Part shown: positions 6,468-15,312 of the stretch, one piece after another
Layout of the letters: each line of letters starts with the position of its first letter
Numbering within the stretch: position 1 is the stretch's first letter
NCBI GenBank assembly: GCA_036961445.1
Contig: JBALVO010000022.1
Location: 1-39,032, forward strand
Reading direction: 5' to 3'
Source of the DNA: JBALVO01 sp036961445
Lineage (GTDB): Bacteria > Pseudomonadota > Gammaproteobacteria > Pseudomonadales > Halieaceae
Length of the DNA stretch: 39,032 nt
Notes under the pieces: model-generated
Told to the model about the DNA's origin: nothing
What the model saw: the letters and a program-made list of their open reading frames with translations, nothing else
Database searches by the model: none
Translations under genes and position numbers: made by a program

Positions 6468-8885
6468 ATGAGCGAAAGCGAACAAAATTACGACTCATCG
6501 AGCATTAAAGTCCTTAAGGGTTTGGATGCCGTTCGAAAACGTCCAGGCATGTACATCGGCGATACCGACGACGGCACGGGCCTGCACCATATGGTGTTTG
6601 AGTTGGTGGATAATTCTATCGATGAGGCCCTCGCGGGCCACTGTAGTGCGATTAATATTGTTATACACCCCGATGAGTCGGTGTCGGTATGGGACGATGG
6701 TCGCGGTATTCCCACAGAAATGCACGAAGAGGGCGTTTCCGCAGCGGAGGTCATCATGACTGTGTTGCACGCGGGCGGAAAATTCGACGACAACACCTAC
6801 AAAGTTTCAGGTGGGCTGCATGGTGTGGGAGTTTCAGTGGTAAATGCCCTGTCAGAAGAGCTGACCCTGACTATTCGGCGTGAAGGTAAGATGTATGAGC
6901 AGGTATACCGTCATGGTGTGCCGGATGCGCCACTGGCAGAGATCGGGACGACGGAATCGACCGGTACCGCTGTTCGGTTCCGGCCCTCCCCTGCTACCTT
7001 TACCAATATAGTGTTTCACTTTGAGCAGTTGGCAAAGCGCCTGCGGGAACTGGCGTTCCTGAACTCGGGGGTTTGTATTGTCCTTAAAGATGAGCGCAGC
7101 GCAAAAGAAGAGACATACCAGTACGAGGGCGGCCTGAAAGCCTTTGTTAATTATTTGAATTTAAACAAAACGACGGTAAACAAGCCGTTTCACTTCCAGT
7201 TTGATACTGAGGACGGTATTGGCGTGGAGGTGGCCATGCAGTGGAACGACTCATTCCAGGAAAACATCTTCTGTTACACCAATAATATCCCGCAAGGTGA
7301 TGGTGGAACGCACCTGGCTGGGTTCCGGTCCGCTCTGACCCGCAGTTTGAACGCCTATATAGACAAAGAAAGCATGGCCAAGAATGCCAAGGTGAATACC
7401 ACTGGTGATGATGCCCGTGAGGGCCTGACTGCGATTATCTCGGTAAAGGTGCCGGACCCCAAGTTTTCTTCCCAAACGAAAGACAAGCTGGTGTCATCTG
7501 AGGTGAAAACCGCGGTCGAGCAGACTATGAATGCTCAATTCAGTGACTATTTGATGGAAAACCCCGGCGAAGCGCGGTCAATTGTCGGTAAAATGCTAGA
7601 CGCAGCCCGAGCGCGGGAAGCGGCGCGTAAGGCCAGAGAAATGACCCGCCGCAAGGGCGCGCTGGATATTGCCGGCTTACCGGGTAAGCTGGCGGACTGT
7701 CAGGAGAAAGATCCTGCTCTGTCTGAGATATATCTTGTGGAGGGCGACTCTGCCGGTGGTTCAGCCAAGCAGGGCCGCAACCGGAAGTATCAGGCGATAT
7801 TGCCTCTTAAGGGTAAAATCCTCAATGTGGAGAAAGCACGTTTCGACAAAATGCTGGGCTCCGCTGAAGTTGGCACGATTGTTACTGCCCTGGGCTGTGG
7901 TATCGGCAAGGATGAGTTTAATGCCGATAAGCTGCGCTACCACAGCATCATAATAATGACTGATGCCGACGTGGATGGTTCTCATATTCGAACCTTGCTG
8001 CTGACGTTCTTCTTCCGTCAGATGCGAGAGCTTATTGAGCGCGGACACATCTTTATTGCCCAGCCACCCTTGTACAAGATTGCCAAGGGTAAGCAGCACC
8101 AGTATTTGAAAGACGACGATGCGCTAAACCAGTATTTGACGCAATCAGCCCTGGAAAATGCGGCGATCGTCGTCAATCCTGATGCCCCCCCTATTGCCGG
8201 TGAGGGCTTGGAAACTCTGGTGACACGTTACCGGGCGGTCGCCGCAACCATAGATCGCTTGAGCCGTTTGTATTCGCCGGAAGTCCTGTGGCAGATGGTT
8301 TACGGTGCGTCACTTTCCCTGGAGCAGATGCAGGATGAAGCCCTGGTAGCGGCCTTCGCCACACAGCTAAGTGAGCGCTTACAAACCGTTGCGGCTAAAG
8401 GCAGCATATATGAGGTGGTCGTACGCAAGGACCTGGAGCGACAGCATTACTTTCCGGTAGTGAAGCTCCTGGCCCATGGTGTGGACTCTGAAGCTGAGTA
8501 TCACCATGAGTTTTTCTCGTCCGGTGAATATCGCAGTCTGATAGCTCTGGGTGCAACCCTCAACAGCCTGATTGAAGAGGACGGGTACTTCAAAAGAGGA
8601 GAAAAAGTTCTGCAAACACGCAGTTTCGCAGATGGCCTGGGTTGGCTTATGAGTGAGGCCAGGCGTGGCTACAGTATCCAGCGCTACAAGGGCTTGGGTG
8701 AAATGAACCCGGAACAATTGTGGGAGACCACAATGGACCCTGAAGTTCGTCGTATGCTACAAGTGACCATTGAGGATGCCATTGGTGCGGATCAGATCTT
8801 TACCACATTAATGGGTGACCACGTAGAACCCCGGCGTGAGTTCATCGAGAAAAATGCGTTGTCGGTGGCTAATCTGGACGTTTAA
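6468..8885 (+). CDS. gyrB: DNA gyrase subunit B
   Basis: ATPase subunit of DNA gyrase, which with GyrA introduces negative supercoils. The 805-residue protein starts MSESEQNYDSSSIKVLKGLD. It has the GHKL ATPase motif ELVDNSIDEALAG near residue 46. The TOPRIM domain shows EGDSAGGSAKQGRNRKYQA at about 424 and MTDADVDGSHI at about 496. The C-terminal part contains the roughly 165-residue insertion typical of gammaproteobacterial GyrB, before the conserved RYKGLGEMNPEQLWETTMDP. ATG at 6468. It lies 46 bases after recF and ends 12 bases before the convergent rmuC stop. Confidence 0.98.
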   Translation: MSESEQNYDSSSIKVLKGLDAVRKRPGMYIGDTDDGTGLHHMVFELVDNSIDEALAGHCSAINIVIHPDESVSVWDDGRGIPTEMHEEGVSAAEVIMTVLHAGGKFDDNTYKVSGGLHGVGVSVVNALSEELTLTIRREGKMYEQVYRHGVPDAPLAEIGTTESTGTAVRFRPSPATFTNIVFHFEQLAKRLRELAFLNSGVCIVLKDERSAKEETYQYEGGLKAFVNYLNLNKTTVNKPFHFQFDTEDGIGVEVAMQWNDSFQENIFCYTNNIPQGDGGTHLAGFRSALTRSLNAYIDKESMAKNAKVNTTGDDAREGLTAIISVKVPDPKFSSQTKDKLVSSEVKTAVEQTMNAQFSDYLMENPGEARSIVGKMLDAARAREAARKAREMTRRKGALDIAGLPGKLADCQEKDPALSEIYLVEGDSAGGSAKQGRNRKYQAILPLKGKILNVEKARFDKMLGSAEVGTIVTALGCGIGKDEFNADKLRYHSIIIMTDADVDGSHIRTLLLTFFFRQMRELIERGHIFIAQPPLYKIAKGKQHQYLKDDDALNQYLTQSALENAAIVVNPDAPPIAGEGLETLVTRYRAVAATIDRLSRLYSPEVLWQMVYGASLSLEQMQDEALVAAFATQLSERLQTVAAKGSIYEVVVRKDLERQHYFPVVKLLAHGVDSEAEYHHEFFSSGEYRSLIALGATLNSLIEEDGYFKRGEKVLQTRSFADGLGWLMSEARRGYSIQRYKGLGEMNPEQLWETTMDPEVRRMLQVTIEDAIGADQIFTTLMGDHVEPRREFIEKNALSVANLDV

Positions 8886-8897
8886 GCAACCGTTTTG

Positions 8898-10601
8898 TCA
8901 GGTTTCCGCCTTTATGGGTTTGATGTTCGACGGTATCACCTCACTTGACCCGATCGTATCGGAGGTAGCAGTGTTCTGGTTGGGATTGCCAATTGATTCC
9001 AGCCGGTCAGCTTCAATGTCGTCATGAATGGACTCCAGGGCAACCATTTCTTTGTTCGCCTTGGTCGATAGTTGTGCAAAGCGCTCTACCTTGCCGTGCA
9101 GCCCTTGTTTGCCGGCCAGGCCCTTGACCGTATCGTTGTAGTGATTGTTGGCGGCCTTTAAAGTGTTCCCCAATTTGTGCAGCCGTTCTGCCACCAGGCA
9201 GACCTGGTTATAGATCTCCCCTGCCCTGCTGCTAATCTCCTTGGCTTCTTTATTGCTCTGCTCAACCATCCACAAATTTGCCACGGTACGTAGAATGGGC
9301 ATTAGCGTTGTGTGTGAAACCATAACCACCCCCTTTGTGTAGCCGTAGTTAAACAAACCCTTGTTATGTTTCATGGCCTCGATGTAGGCAGGTTCTATGG
9401 GCATGAACATCAACACAAAGTCCGGGCTGCCTATACCGGGTAAATTGGAATAGTCTTTGGAGGCCAGGTCGTCGATGTGATTACGTACCGCTTGCGCATG
9501 CGCGTTGAGCGCCTCGGTGCGCGCCTCATCGGAATCAGCGGCGATCGCGCGGTCGTAGTCCACCAGGGATACTTTGCTGTCGATGACCAGATTTTTGCTA
9601 TCGGGTAGCTTGATAATAAAGTCCGGTAGCCTGCGCTTGCCATTATCGTCGCGGAATGTGGCCTGGGATTCGTAGTGATCACCCGGTTGTAAACCCGCCA
9701 GCTCAAGGGTGCGCTCCAGCTGGGCTTCTCCCCAGTTTCCCGTGGTTTTTTTATCGCCTTTCAAGGCGACGGTGAGGTTGCTGGCCTGGCTGTTCATTTC
9801 CAGCCCGACATCCAGCACTTTCTGGATCTCTTTTTCCAGGGCAGTGTGGCCTTTAATTGATTCAGAATGTACCTCATTAATCCGGCTTTGGAATCCGCTG
9901 ATTTGCTCGCGGAATGGTTTAAGCATGGCCTCCAGCGAGTCCTTACTGGTGGTGGTGAAACTTTTCCCCTTGTCCTCAAAGATTTTGTTCGCCAGATTCT
10001 CGAACTCTTTTTTCAGGTTTTCCCGGGTCTCATTTAGAAGCTCTATTTGTTCGGCGTGGCGGTCTGCCCGCTCGCGCTGTTGTGTTTGTAATTCCGTATG
10101 TTCGTTGAGCAACACGTTATGTTGATTGTTCAATGCTGCCAGGTCGGATTTCAAAGAGCTATATTCGGCGAGCCTTTCCTTAATTTGTAACTGCGCTTGC
10201 TCCAGTGCCACGCTCTGGCCACGAGTGTCAGCGCGCGCGCGACTCAGGTCGTCACGCAGCTGGGAGTGTTCGCTCTTCAGGGTGTCGTGTTCGCCAGTGA
10301 GTTTGTCTAGTTGGTCTACTCGCTCTTGTAAGCGCAGCCTCAAATTCTCGGTCTCGGAACCCATTGCACCCAATTTCAGGTCCTTGTCGTGGGATTCCAG
10401 CACCAATTGCTGATTCGTGGCCACCAGAGTGTGCACTTCCGCTTCGCGTTCCAGCAGGCTTGCCCGACTGGCAGCCAGAGCCCGGTGCGCGCCAAGTCCG
10501 CGCCAGATACTAACTACCAGTGCGAGTAAGATGACAGCAGCCAGGGCAATGCCGAGGATTAGCAGCATTTCTGTTGTTAAGACGTCAGTCGTGAGCTTCA
10601 T
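8898..10601 (-). CDS. rmuC: DNA recombination protein RmuC homologue
   Basis: RmuC-family proteins are membrane-anchored coiled-coil proteins with a nuclease-like fold, and are reported to limit inversions at short inverted repeats. The 567-residue product has one N-terminal membrane helix (about residues 11-33, LLILGIALAAVILLALVVSIW). A long Glu/Gln-rich coiled coil runs from about 40 to 220. The RmuC domain follows with NWGEAQLERTLELAGL, RLPDFIIKLPD and VIDSKVSLVDYDRA. I chose ATG 10601 because GGAGGGAAAT precedes it; an in-frame ATG seven codons upstream lacks this site. It is convergent with gyrB. The Pseudomonas order has no rmuC at this place. Confidence 0.93.
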   Translation of the reverse strand: MKLTTDVLTTEMLLILGIALAAVILLALVVSIWRGLGAHRALAASRASLLEREAEVHTLVATNQQLVLESHDKDLKLGAMGSETENLRLRLQERVDQLDKLTGEHDTLKSEHSQLRDDLSRARADTRGQSVALEQAQLQIKERLAEYSSLKSDLAALNNQHNVLLNEHTELQTQQRERADRHAEQIELLNETRENLKKEFENLANKIFEDKGKSFTTTSKDSLEAMLKPFREQISGFQSRINEVHSESIKGHTALEKEIQKVLDVGLEMNSQASNLTVALKGDKKTTGNWGEAQLERTLELAGLQPGDHYESQATFRDDNGKRRLPDFIIKLPDSKNLVIDSKVSLVDYDRAIAADSDEARTEALNAHAQAVRNHIDDLASKDYSNLPGIGSPDFVLMFMPIEPAYIEAMKHNKGLFNYGYTKGVVMVSHTTLMPILRTVANLWMVEQSNKEAKEISSRAGEIYNQVCLVAERLHKLGNTLKAANNHYNDTVKGLAGKQGLHGKVERFAQLSTKANKEMVALESIHDDIEADRLESIGNPNQNTATSDTIGSSEVIPSNIKPIKAET

Positions 10602-10734
10602 ATTTCCCTCCGGATGCCCCACAGTTTAAATCAATACGTCGGGTTAGAGGGGATTTGTGAAATACCAGAGCGCGGGTATATCGTGTTTTCGTGCATGCCC
10701 GGGGTCGCTAGCGGACATAAGCCTCAGTTACTGC

Positions 10735-11292
10735 TCAGCAATGTAGAATGGCGTGTGCCGCCTCTGCAAGATCGCGATACACCGGAATTTCCTCGGGACT
10801 TATCAGGTCGCTGGCCCCGGACTCCAGGCTCTTTAACGTAGATGCGCCCTTACCGGTTGCTACCAAAACCGGTTTGCAGCCAAATGCCTGTGCGGCTTGC
10901 AGGTCTTTCAGGCTGTCGCCGATGAAAAAGGCGTCTCTCGCCGATTCCCCAAATTCGCTTTCAATGGCCTGCAAAAGGCCTGTGGCGGGTTTGCGACATC
11001 CACAGCCTTCGTCGGGAAGGTGGGGGCAGTAAAAGATACCGTCTACCTGCCCGCCACAGTTTTCTACTTGCCGGCACAGGAGAGCGTGAATCTCCTCCAG
11101 GTCATCCAGGGTGAAATACCCGCGGCTGAGGCCAGATTGGTTGGTTGCTATCGCGACCTTAAAGCCTGCCAGAGACAGCTTGGCAATAGCCTCTATACTC
11201 CCAGGAATAGGCGTCCAGTCTGCTGCGCAGCGGATATAGTCGTCTGAGTCGTGGTTGATAACACCATCGCGATCCAGGATGAGCAGTGCCAT
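10735..11292 (-). CDS. gmhB: D-glycero-beta-D-manno-heptose 1,7-bisphosphate 7-phosphatase
   Basis: HAD-superfamily phosphatase of ADP-heptose synthesis for the LPS inner core; it removes the 7-phosphate. The 185-residue product has the catalytic DRDGV (D7, D9), the second HAD motif ATNQSG at about 49-54, and the family zinc site formed by C89, H91, C97 and C99 in CPHLPDEGCGCRKP. The acidic motif FIGDSLKD completes the active site. It is the last gene of glyQ-glyS-gmhB, three bases after glyS. The same neighbours occur in Pseudomonas. Its presence implies a heptose-containing LPS. Confidence 0.96.
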   Translation of the reverse strand: MALLILDRDGVINHDSDDYIRCAADWTPIPGSIEAIAKLSLAGFKVAIATNQSGLSRGYFTLDDLEEIHALLCRQVENCGGQVDGIFYCPHLPDEGCGCRKPATGLLQAIESEFGESARDAFFIGDSLKDLQAAQAFGCKPVLVATGKGASTLKSLESGASDLISPEEIPVYRDLAEAAHAILHC

Positions 11293-11295
11293 AGG

Positions 11296-13374
11296 CTATT
11301 TGTTTACAACCAGTTGCGATATGTCGGCAACTTCCAGAAAAAGGAGATGCAAATCCCTTAACAGGTTCAACCGGTTATCGCGCAAGGCGCGGTTTTCCGC
11401 ATTGACCATAACGGTGTCGAAGAAGGCATCAATAGGCTCTCTAAGGCCCGCCAGACAAGCCAGCGCGGGGCTGTACTGGCCCTGTTCCAAAAGCTGGCGA
11501 CTAGACCTGCCAAGAACTTCAAGCTGCATTGCCAGCTCTTTCTCTGCTGGCTCCTCAAGTAAGTTGGCGCTTACTTTTCCGTACTTATGGTCGGCGTCAA
11601 GCTTGCCCAGGATATTGGATACTCGCTTGTTAGCCGCCGCCAGAGCTGCTGCTTCAGGCAGCTGGGTGAAGGCGTGCACAGCATGCACTCGACGGTGAAT
11701 ATCCAGGGGCCGGCTGAGGTTTTTGGCACTGACCGCCTTGAACACTTCTACCGGGATATTTTCTTCTTCGTACCAGGCGCGGAAGCGCTCTGTCATGTAT
11801 TGGAGTACCTGCTCAACAGTGCCCGGGGCGATCACGTTTTCCGGATACTGGTCAGCAGCTGACTGCAGGCATTCCCGCAAGTCCAGGTCCAGGTTTTTTT
11901 CCACCACGATGCGTAATGCAGCCAGCGAAGCCCGGCGTAATGCGAAGGGGTCTTTGGATCCGGTAGGCGGTTGGCCGATACCAAATATTCCCACCAGGGT
12001 ATCGAGACGATCTGCCAGGCCGAGAATGCAGGCCGTCATGGTTTCGGGTAAACGGTCACCGGCGAACTTTGGCCAATACTGTTGGGCCAGGGCCGAGGCA
12101 ACCTCGGCGTTCTCACCATCGTGCAATGCATAATAAGAGCCGGCGATGCCCTGCATGTCGGAGAACTCCAACACCATATCCGTAGCCAGATCTGTCTTGC
12201 TCAACAATGCGGCCCGCTCTGCCAGGGTTACAGATGCGCCTATTTGGGCGGCCAGGGCGCCACACGCCTTGACCACCCGCTGGGTTTTATCCAACAAAGT
12301 GCCCAGCTTCTGCTGGAACACAATGCTGTCCAGTTTGGCTACCCGATCAGCCAGAGGTGTCTTTTTATCGGTATCAAAGAAAAAGGCCGCATCTGCAAGG
12401 CGCGGTCGAATGACTCGCTCGTTGCCGGCGATGACCTGTATTGGATCCGTGCTCTCAATATTGGCAATGGTGATGAAATTGGGTTTCAGTGCGCCCTGGG
12501 CGTCTACCAGGTGAAAGTACTTCTGGTGCTCCTTCATGGACGATATCAACGCTTCTGCGGGCACCTGCAAAAAGCGCTGCTCAAAGGTGCCAGTCAGTGC
12601 GACCGGCCACTCCACCAGGCCAGTTACTTCATCGAGCAGGTCCTGGTCTATTATGGCGGTGGCGTTAATGGCGCTGGCTTCAACTTCCACCTGGTCGCGA
12701 ATCATTTGTTGGCGGAGCTCGAAACTGGCGACTACTTTGGCATCGGCCAGTGCAGTAACGTAATCCTCGGGTCGCGCCAGTGTAATGGTGCCGCTGCTGT
12801 GAAATCTGTGGCCCCGTGTGGTATTGCCAGCAGGCAGTCCCAGAATTTCGCCGTGGTCACAGTCTATTCCCAGCATGGCTACCAGCCAATGTACCGGCCG
12901 CACGAATTCCTCGCGGCTGGCGCCCCAACGCATGCGTTTGGGGATGGGCAGGTTATGCACGGTACTTTGGATAATGTCATGTAGACACGCTTTGGCGGTA
13001 ACCCCGTTAACCGTGCTGCGCAGCCCCAGGCGCGCTCCCTTGGGTGTATCAATGGCTTGTAGTTGTTCGGGAGGTACACCCTGCTTGGTGGCAAAGCCGA
13101 TGGCAGCGGGAGTCCAGTTCCCGGATTCATCCCGGGCGCGATTCACCGGAGGACCCAAAACCTCGATGTCCTTGTCCGGCGCTTGCAGTGCGACATTCGA
13201 AATCAGTACGGCCAGGCGACGCGGTGTCGCGAACCACTGCACCTGTCCATGTGGCAGCTCGCGTTGTTGCAGGCCCTGGACAATACCATCGCGAAACGCC
13301 AGGCCTAACGACTTCAGCGCTTTGGGGGGCAATTCTTCAGTACCCAGTTCTACCAGCAAAGTTTCTGTTTTCAT
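11296..13374 (-). CDS. glyS: Glycine--tRNA ligase beta subunit
   Basis: Beta subunit of the tetrameric (alpha2beta2) glycyl-tRNA synthetase; it binds tRNA-Gly and works with GlyQ. The 692-residue product starts MKTETLLVELGTEELPPKAL, the family start, and contains SSMKEHQKYFHLVD and RLADAAFFFDTDKKTPL, both characteristic. The C-terminal part is the anticodon-binding region, with FFDTVMVNAENRALRDNRLNLL close to the end. Length is standard. The ATG at 13374 follows the glyQ stop by three bases, so the subunits are made from one message. Confidence 0.98.
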   Translation of the reverse strand: MKTETLLVELGTEELPPKALKSLGLAFRDGIVQGLQQRELPHGQVQWFATPRRLAVLISNVALQAPDKDIEVLGPPVNRARDESGNWTPAAIGFATKQGVPPEQLQAIDTPKGARLGLRSTVNGVTAKACLHDIIQSTVHNLPIPKRMRWGASREEFVRPVHWLVAMLGIDCDHGEILGLPAGNTTRGHRFHSSGTITLARPEDYVTALADAKVVASFELRQQMIRDQVEVEASAINATAIIDQDLLDEVTGLVEWPVALTGTFEQRFLQVPAEALISSMKEHQKYFHLVDAQGALKPNFITIANIESTDPIQVIAGNERVIRPRLADAAFFFDTDKKTPLADRVAKLDSIVFQQKLGTLLDKTQRVVKACGALAAQIGASVTLAERAALLSKTDLATDMVLEFSDMQGIAGSYYALHDGENAEVASALAQQYWPKFAGDRLPETMTACILGLADRLDTLVGIFGIGQPPTGSKDPFALRRASLAALRIVVEKNLDLDLRECLQSAADQYPENVIAPGTVEQVLQYMTERFRAWYEEENIPVEVFKAVSAKNLSRPLDIHRRVHAVHAFTQLPEAAALAAANKRVSNILGKLDADHKYGKVSANLLEEPAEKELAMQLEVLGRSSRQLLEQGQYSPALACLAGLREPIDAFFDTVMVNAENRALRDNRLNLLRDLHLLFLEVADISQLVVNK

Positions 13375-13377
13375 GGT

Positions 13378-14328
13378 CTAGCTCGCCTCCGCTTGCAGTC
13401 GAGCCAATGCTTCCTGGCGCATTGTATCGGTGGCCATGGGAAAGCCCAGTTCTGCCCGGGTGTTGAGATAAGCCTGGGCGACGGCCCTGGCAAGGGTGCG
13501 TACCCGAAGAATGAACCGCTGGCGTTCGGTGACCGAGATCGCATGACGGGCATCCAGCAAATTGAAGGTATGGGAGGCCTTCATTACCATTTCGTAGGCG
13601 GGCAGTGGCAGGTTTTGTTCTACCAACCGCAGGGCCTCCTTTTCGTTGTGATCGAAAAAGCCGAACAAATACTCCACGTCAGCTTGCTCGAAATTGTAAC
13701 GGGACATCTCTACCTCATTTTGGTGGAAGACATCCCCGTAAGTGACCTTGCCCGCCGGGCCGTCAGCCCACACCAGATCGTAAATACTGTCGGCGTTCTG
13801 CAAATACATGGCGATACGTTCAATACCGTAGGTGATCTCTCCGGTGACGGGGTAGCACTCCAACCCACCGGCTTGTTGGAAATAGGTGAACTGGGTTACT
13901 TCCATGCCGTTGAGCCAGACCTCCCAGCCCAGGCCCCAGGCGCCCAGGGTGGGGGACTCCCAATTATCTTCTACAAAGCGTATGTCGTGGATCTTTGAAT
14001 CGACACCCAGTGCGGCCAGCGACTCCAGGTAGAGTTCCTGAAAGTTTTCCGGCGACGGTTTCATCGCCACCTGGAACTGGTAATAATGCTGCAGGCGATT
14101 TGGGTTTTCTCCATATCGACCATCAGTAGGTCTGCGACAGGGCTGCACATAAGCAGCGTTCCAATTCTCCGGTCCTATTGCGCGCAGAAACGTGGCGGGA
14201 TGGAACGTCCCCGCGCCTACTTCCATATCAAGGGGTTGCAAGACCACGCAGCCCTGATCCGCCCAAAACTGTTGTAGTTTTAATATAAGCTCTTGAAAAG
14301 TGAGAATTTTAGTTTGTGTCTGTGCCAC
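13378..14328 (-). CDS. glyQ: Glycine--tRNA ligase alpha subunit
   Basis: Catalytic alpha subunit of the bacterial-type glycyl-tRNA synthetase. The 316-residue product contains LKLQQFWADQGCVVLQPLDM, EVGAGTFHPATFLRAIGPE and YVQPCRRPTDGRYGENPNRL, which are almost invariant in GlyQ and form the class II active site. ATG at 14328; the leader holds a TATAAT on the same strand. It leads the glyQ-glyS-gmhB operon, possibly continuing into rmuC. The conserved sequence makes the call very secure. Confidence 0.98.
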   Translation of the reverse strand: MAQTQTKILTFQELILKLQQFWADQGCVVLQPLDMEVGAGTFHPATFLRAIGPENWNAAYVQPCRRPTDGRYGENPNRLQHYYQFQVAMKPSPENFQELYLESLAALGVDSKIHDIRFVEDNWESPTLGAWGLGWEVWLNGMEVTQFTYFQQAGGLECYPVTGEITYGIERIAMYLQNADSIYDLVWADGPAGKVTYGDVFHQNEVEMSRYNFEQADVEYLFGFFDHNEKEALRLVEQNLPLPAYEMVMKASHTFNLLDARHAISVTERQRFILRVRTLARAVAQAYLNTRAELGFPMATDTMRQEALARLQAEAS

Positions 14329-14363
14329 CGGGATGCCTGTGCTGTCGCTGCAAAAAGCCGGCT

Positions 14364-14390
14364 ATTATACAGGCTCTTTAGGCGGCATAA
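14364..14390 (-). promoter_or_regulatory. Candidate glyQ promoter
   Basis: On the minus strand a perfect TATAAT (14364-14369) lies 36 bases before the glyQ ATG. A TTATGC at 14385-14390 could be a weak -35 at 15-base spacing. The -10 is convincing and the -35 is poor. Confidence 0.4.
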
Positions 14391-14508
14391 TACGCGCTTT
14401 CCCTGAAAGTGAACTTCTCCCAGACACGCTAAAGCAGTGCGGGACAGGGTTGAGTCCTACGGTTACCTGGCGCTGCGGCTGTGCGCCAACACAATACAAA
14501 GGAAACAG

Positions 14509-15303
14509 ATGATTTACGGAAAGATAATTTGCGGCCTTATTGGCCTGTTTGTCGGCAACATTTTTGGCCTGGTGATTGGCTTGTTTATAGGACACGCCTT
14601 CGACAAGGGGCTGGCACGTACCCTGCAGTTTGGTTCCCCCGAGAATATCGAGCGGATAAAGGTCAGCTTTTTTGAAACGACGTTCCTGCTATCGGGGTAT
14701 ATAGCTAAAGCTGACGGTCAGGTCTCCAAGCGAGAGATAGAGCACACTGAGCAGATCTTCAACCAGATGGGCCTGAGTGCAGAGCAGCGACAGCGGGCTA
14801 TTGAATTATTTCGCCAGGGCTCGGCGGGCGATTTCGCCGTTGAACCGGCCGTAACCGCCTTCCTGCAAACCTGCGGCCCACAGCGGCAGTTGCAACAAAC
14901 CATTCTTTTGTTCCTGATCTCTGTGGCGCTGGCGGACCAGAAAATAGAGCCCGCCGAACAAGCGGCCCTGGCGCGTATTGCCAGCTTGATGGGTTTAGGT
15001 GCGGCACAACTGGCACAGCTACTGCGCATGGCCCAGGCCCAGGAGCATTTCCATGGGCGGGAAGGTTTTGCGGCACAACCGGGCACCAGTCTCGATGACG
15101 CCTATGCGGCCATGGGCATTACCAGCGATGTTAACGACAAAGACTTAAAGCGGGCTTACCGTAAACTCATGAGTGAACATCACCCGGATAAGCTGATCGC
15201 CAAGGGGGTGCCAGAGGATATGATAAAGCTGGCTACTGAGCGCTCACAGGAAATTCAGGCCGCCTACCAGATGATTCGTAAGCATCGAGGGATAGGCAAA
15301 TAA
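14509..15303 (+). CDS. djlA: Co-chaperone DjlA (TerB-like and J domains, membrane anchored)
   Basis: DjlA is an inner-membrane J-domain protein that stimulates DnaK ATPase on the cytoplasmic side. The 264-residue product has a Gly-rich N-terminal membrane helix (about residues 4-31, GLFVGNIFGLVIGLFIGHAF) with the GxxxG-type repeats known for DjlA dimerisation. A TerB-like helical domain (YIAKADGQVSKREIEH onward) follows, and then a C-terminal J domain from about 195 with the invariant HPD in SEHHPDKL. ATG 14509 is preceded by AAAGGAAA and starts exactly at the membrane segment. The open frame runs further upstream without family similarity. It is divergent from glyQ and convergent with trkH. 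Confidence 0.95.
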   Translation: MIYGKIICGLIGLFVGNIFGLVIGLFIGHAFDKGLARTLQFGSPENIERIKVSFFETTFLLSGYIAKADGQVSKREIEHTEQIFNQMGLSAEQRQRAIELFRQGSAGDFAVEPAVTAFLQTCGPQRQLQQTILLFLISVALADQKIEPAEQAALARIASLMGLGAAQLAQLLRMAQAQEHFHGREGFAAQPGTSLDDAYAAMGITSDVNDKDLKRAYRKLMSEHHPDKLIAKGVPEDMIKLATERSQEIQAAYQMIRKHRGIGK

Positions 15304-15312
15304 CAGCCCTGT

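Noticed and set aside
12082..12984. Long open frame (300 codons) on the plus strand
   Set aside because: It lies wholly antisense to glyS, which has unmistakable family motifs across the same bases; the antisense product resembles nothing I know.
12818..13381. Open frame of 187 codons on the plus strand
   Set aside because: Antisense to the start of glyS; its composition simply mirrors that gene.
13393..13998. Open frame of 201 codons on the plus strand
   Set aside because: Antisense to glyQ, whose sequence is almost invariant; no ribosome-binding site or domain supports it.
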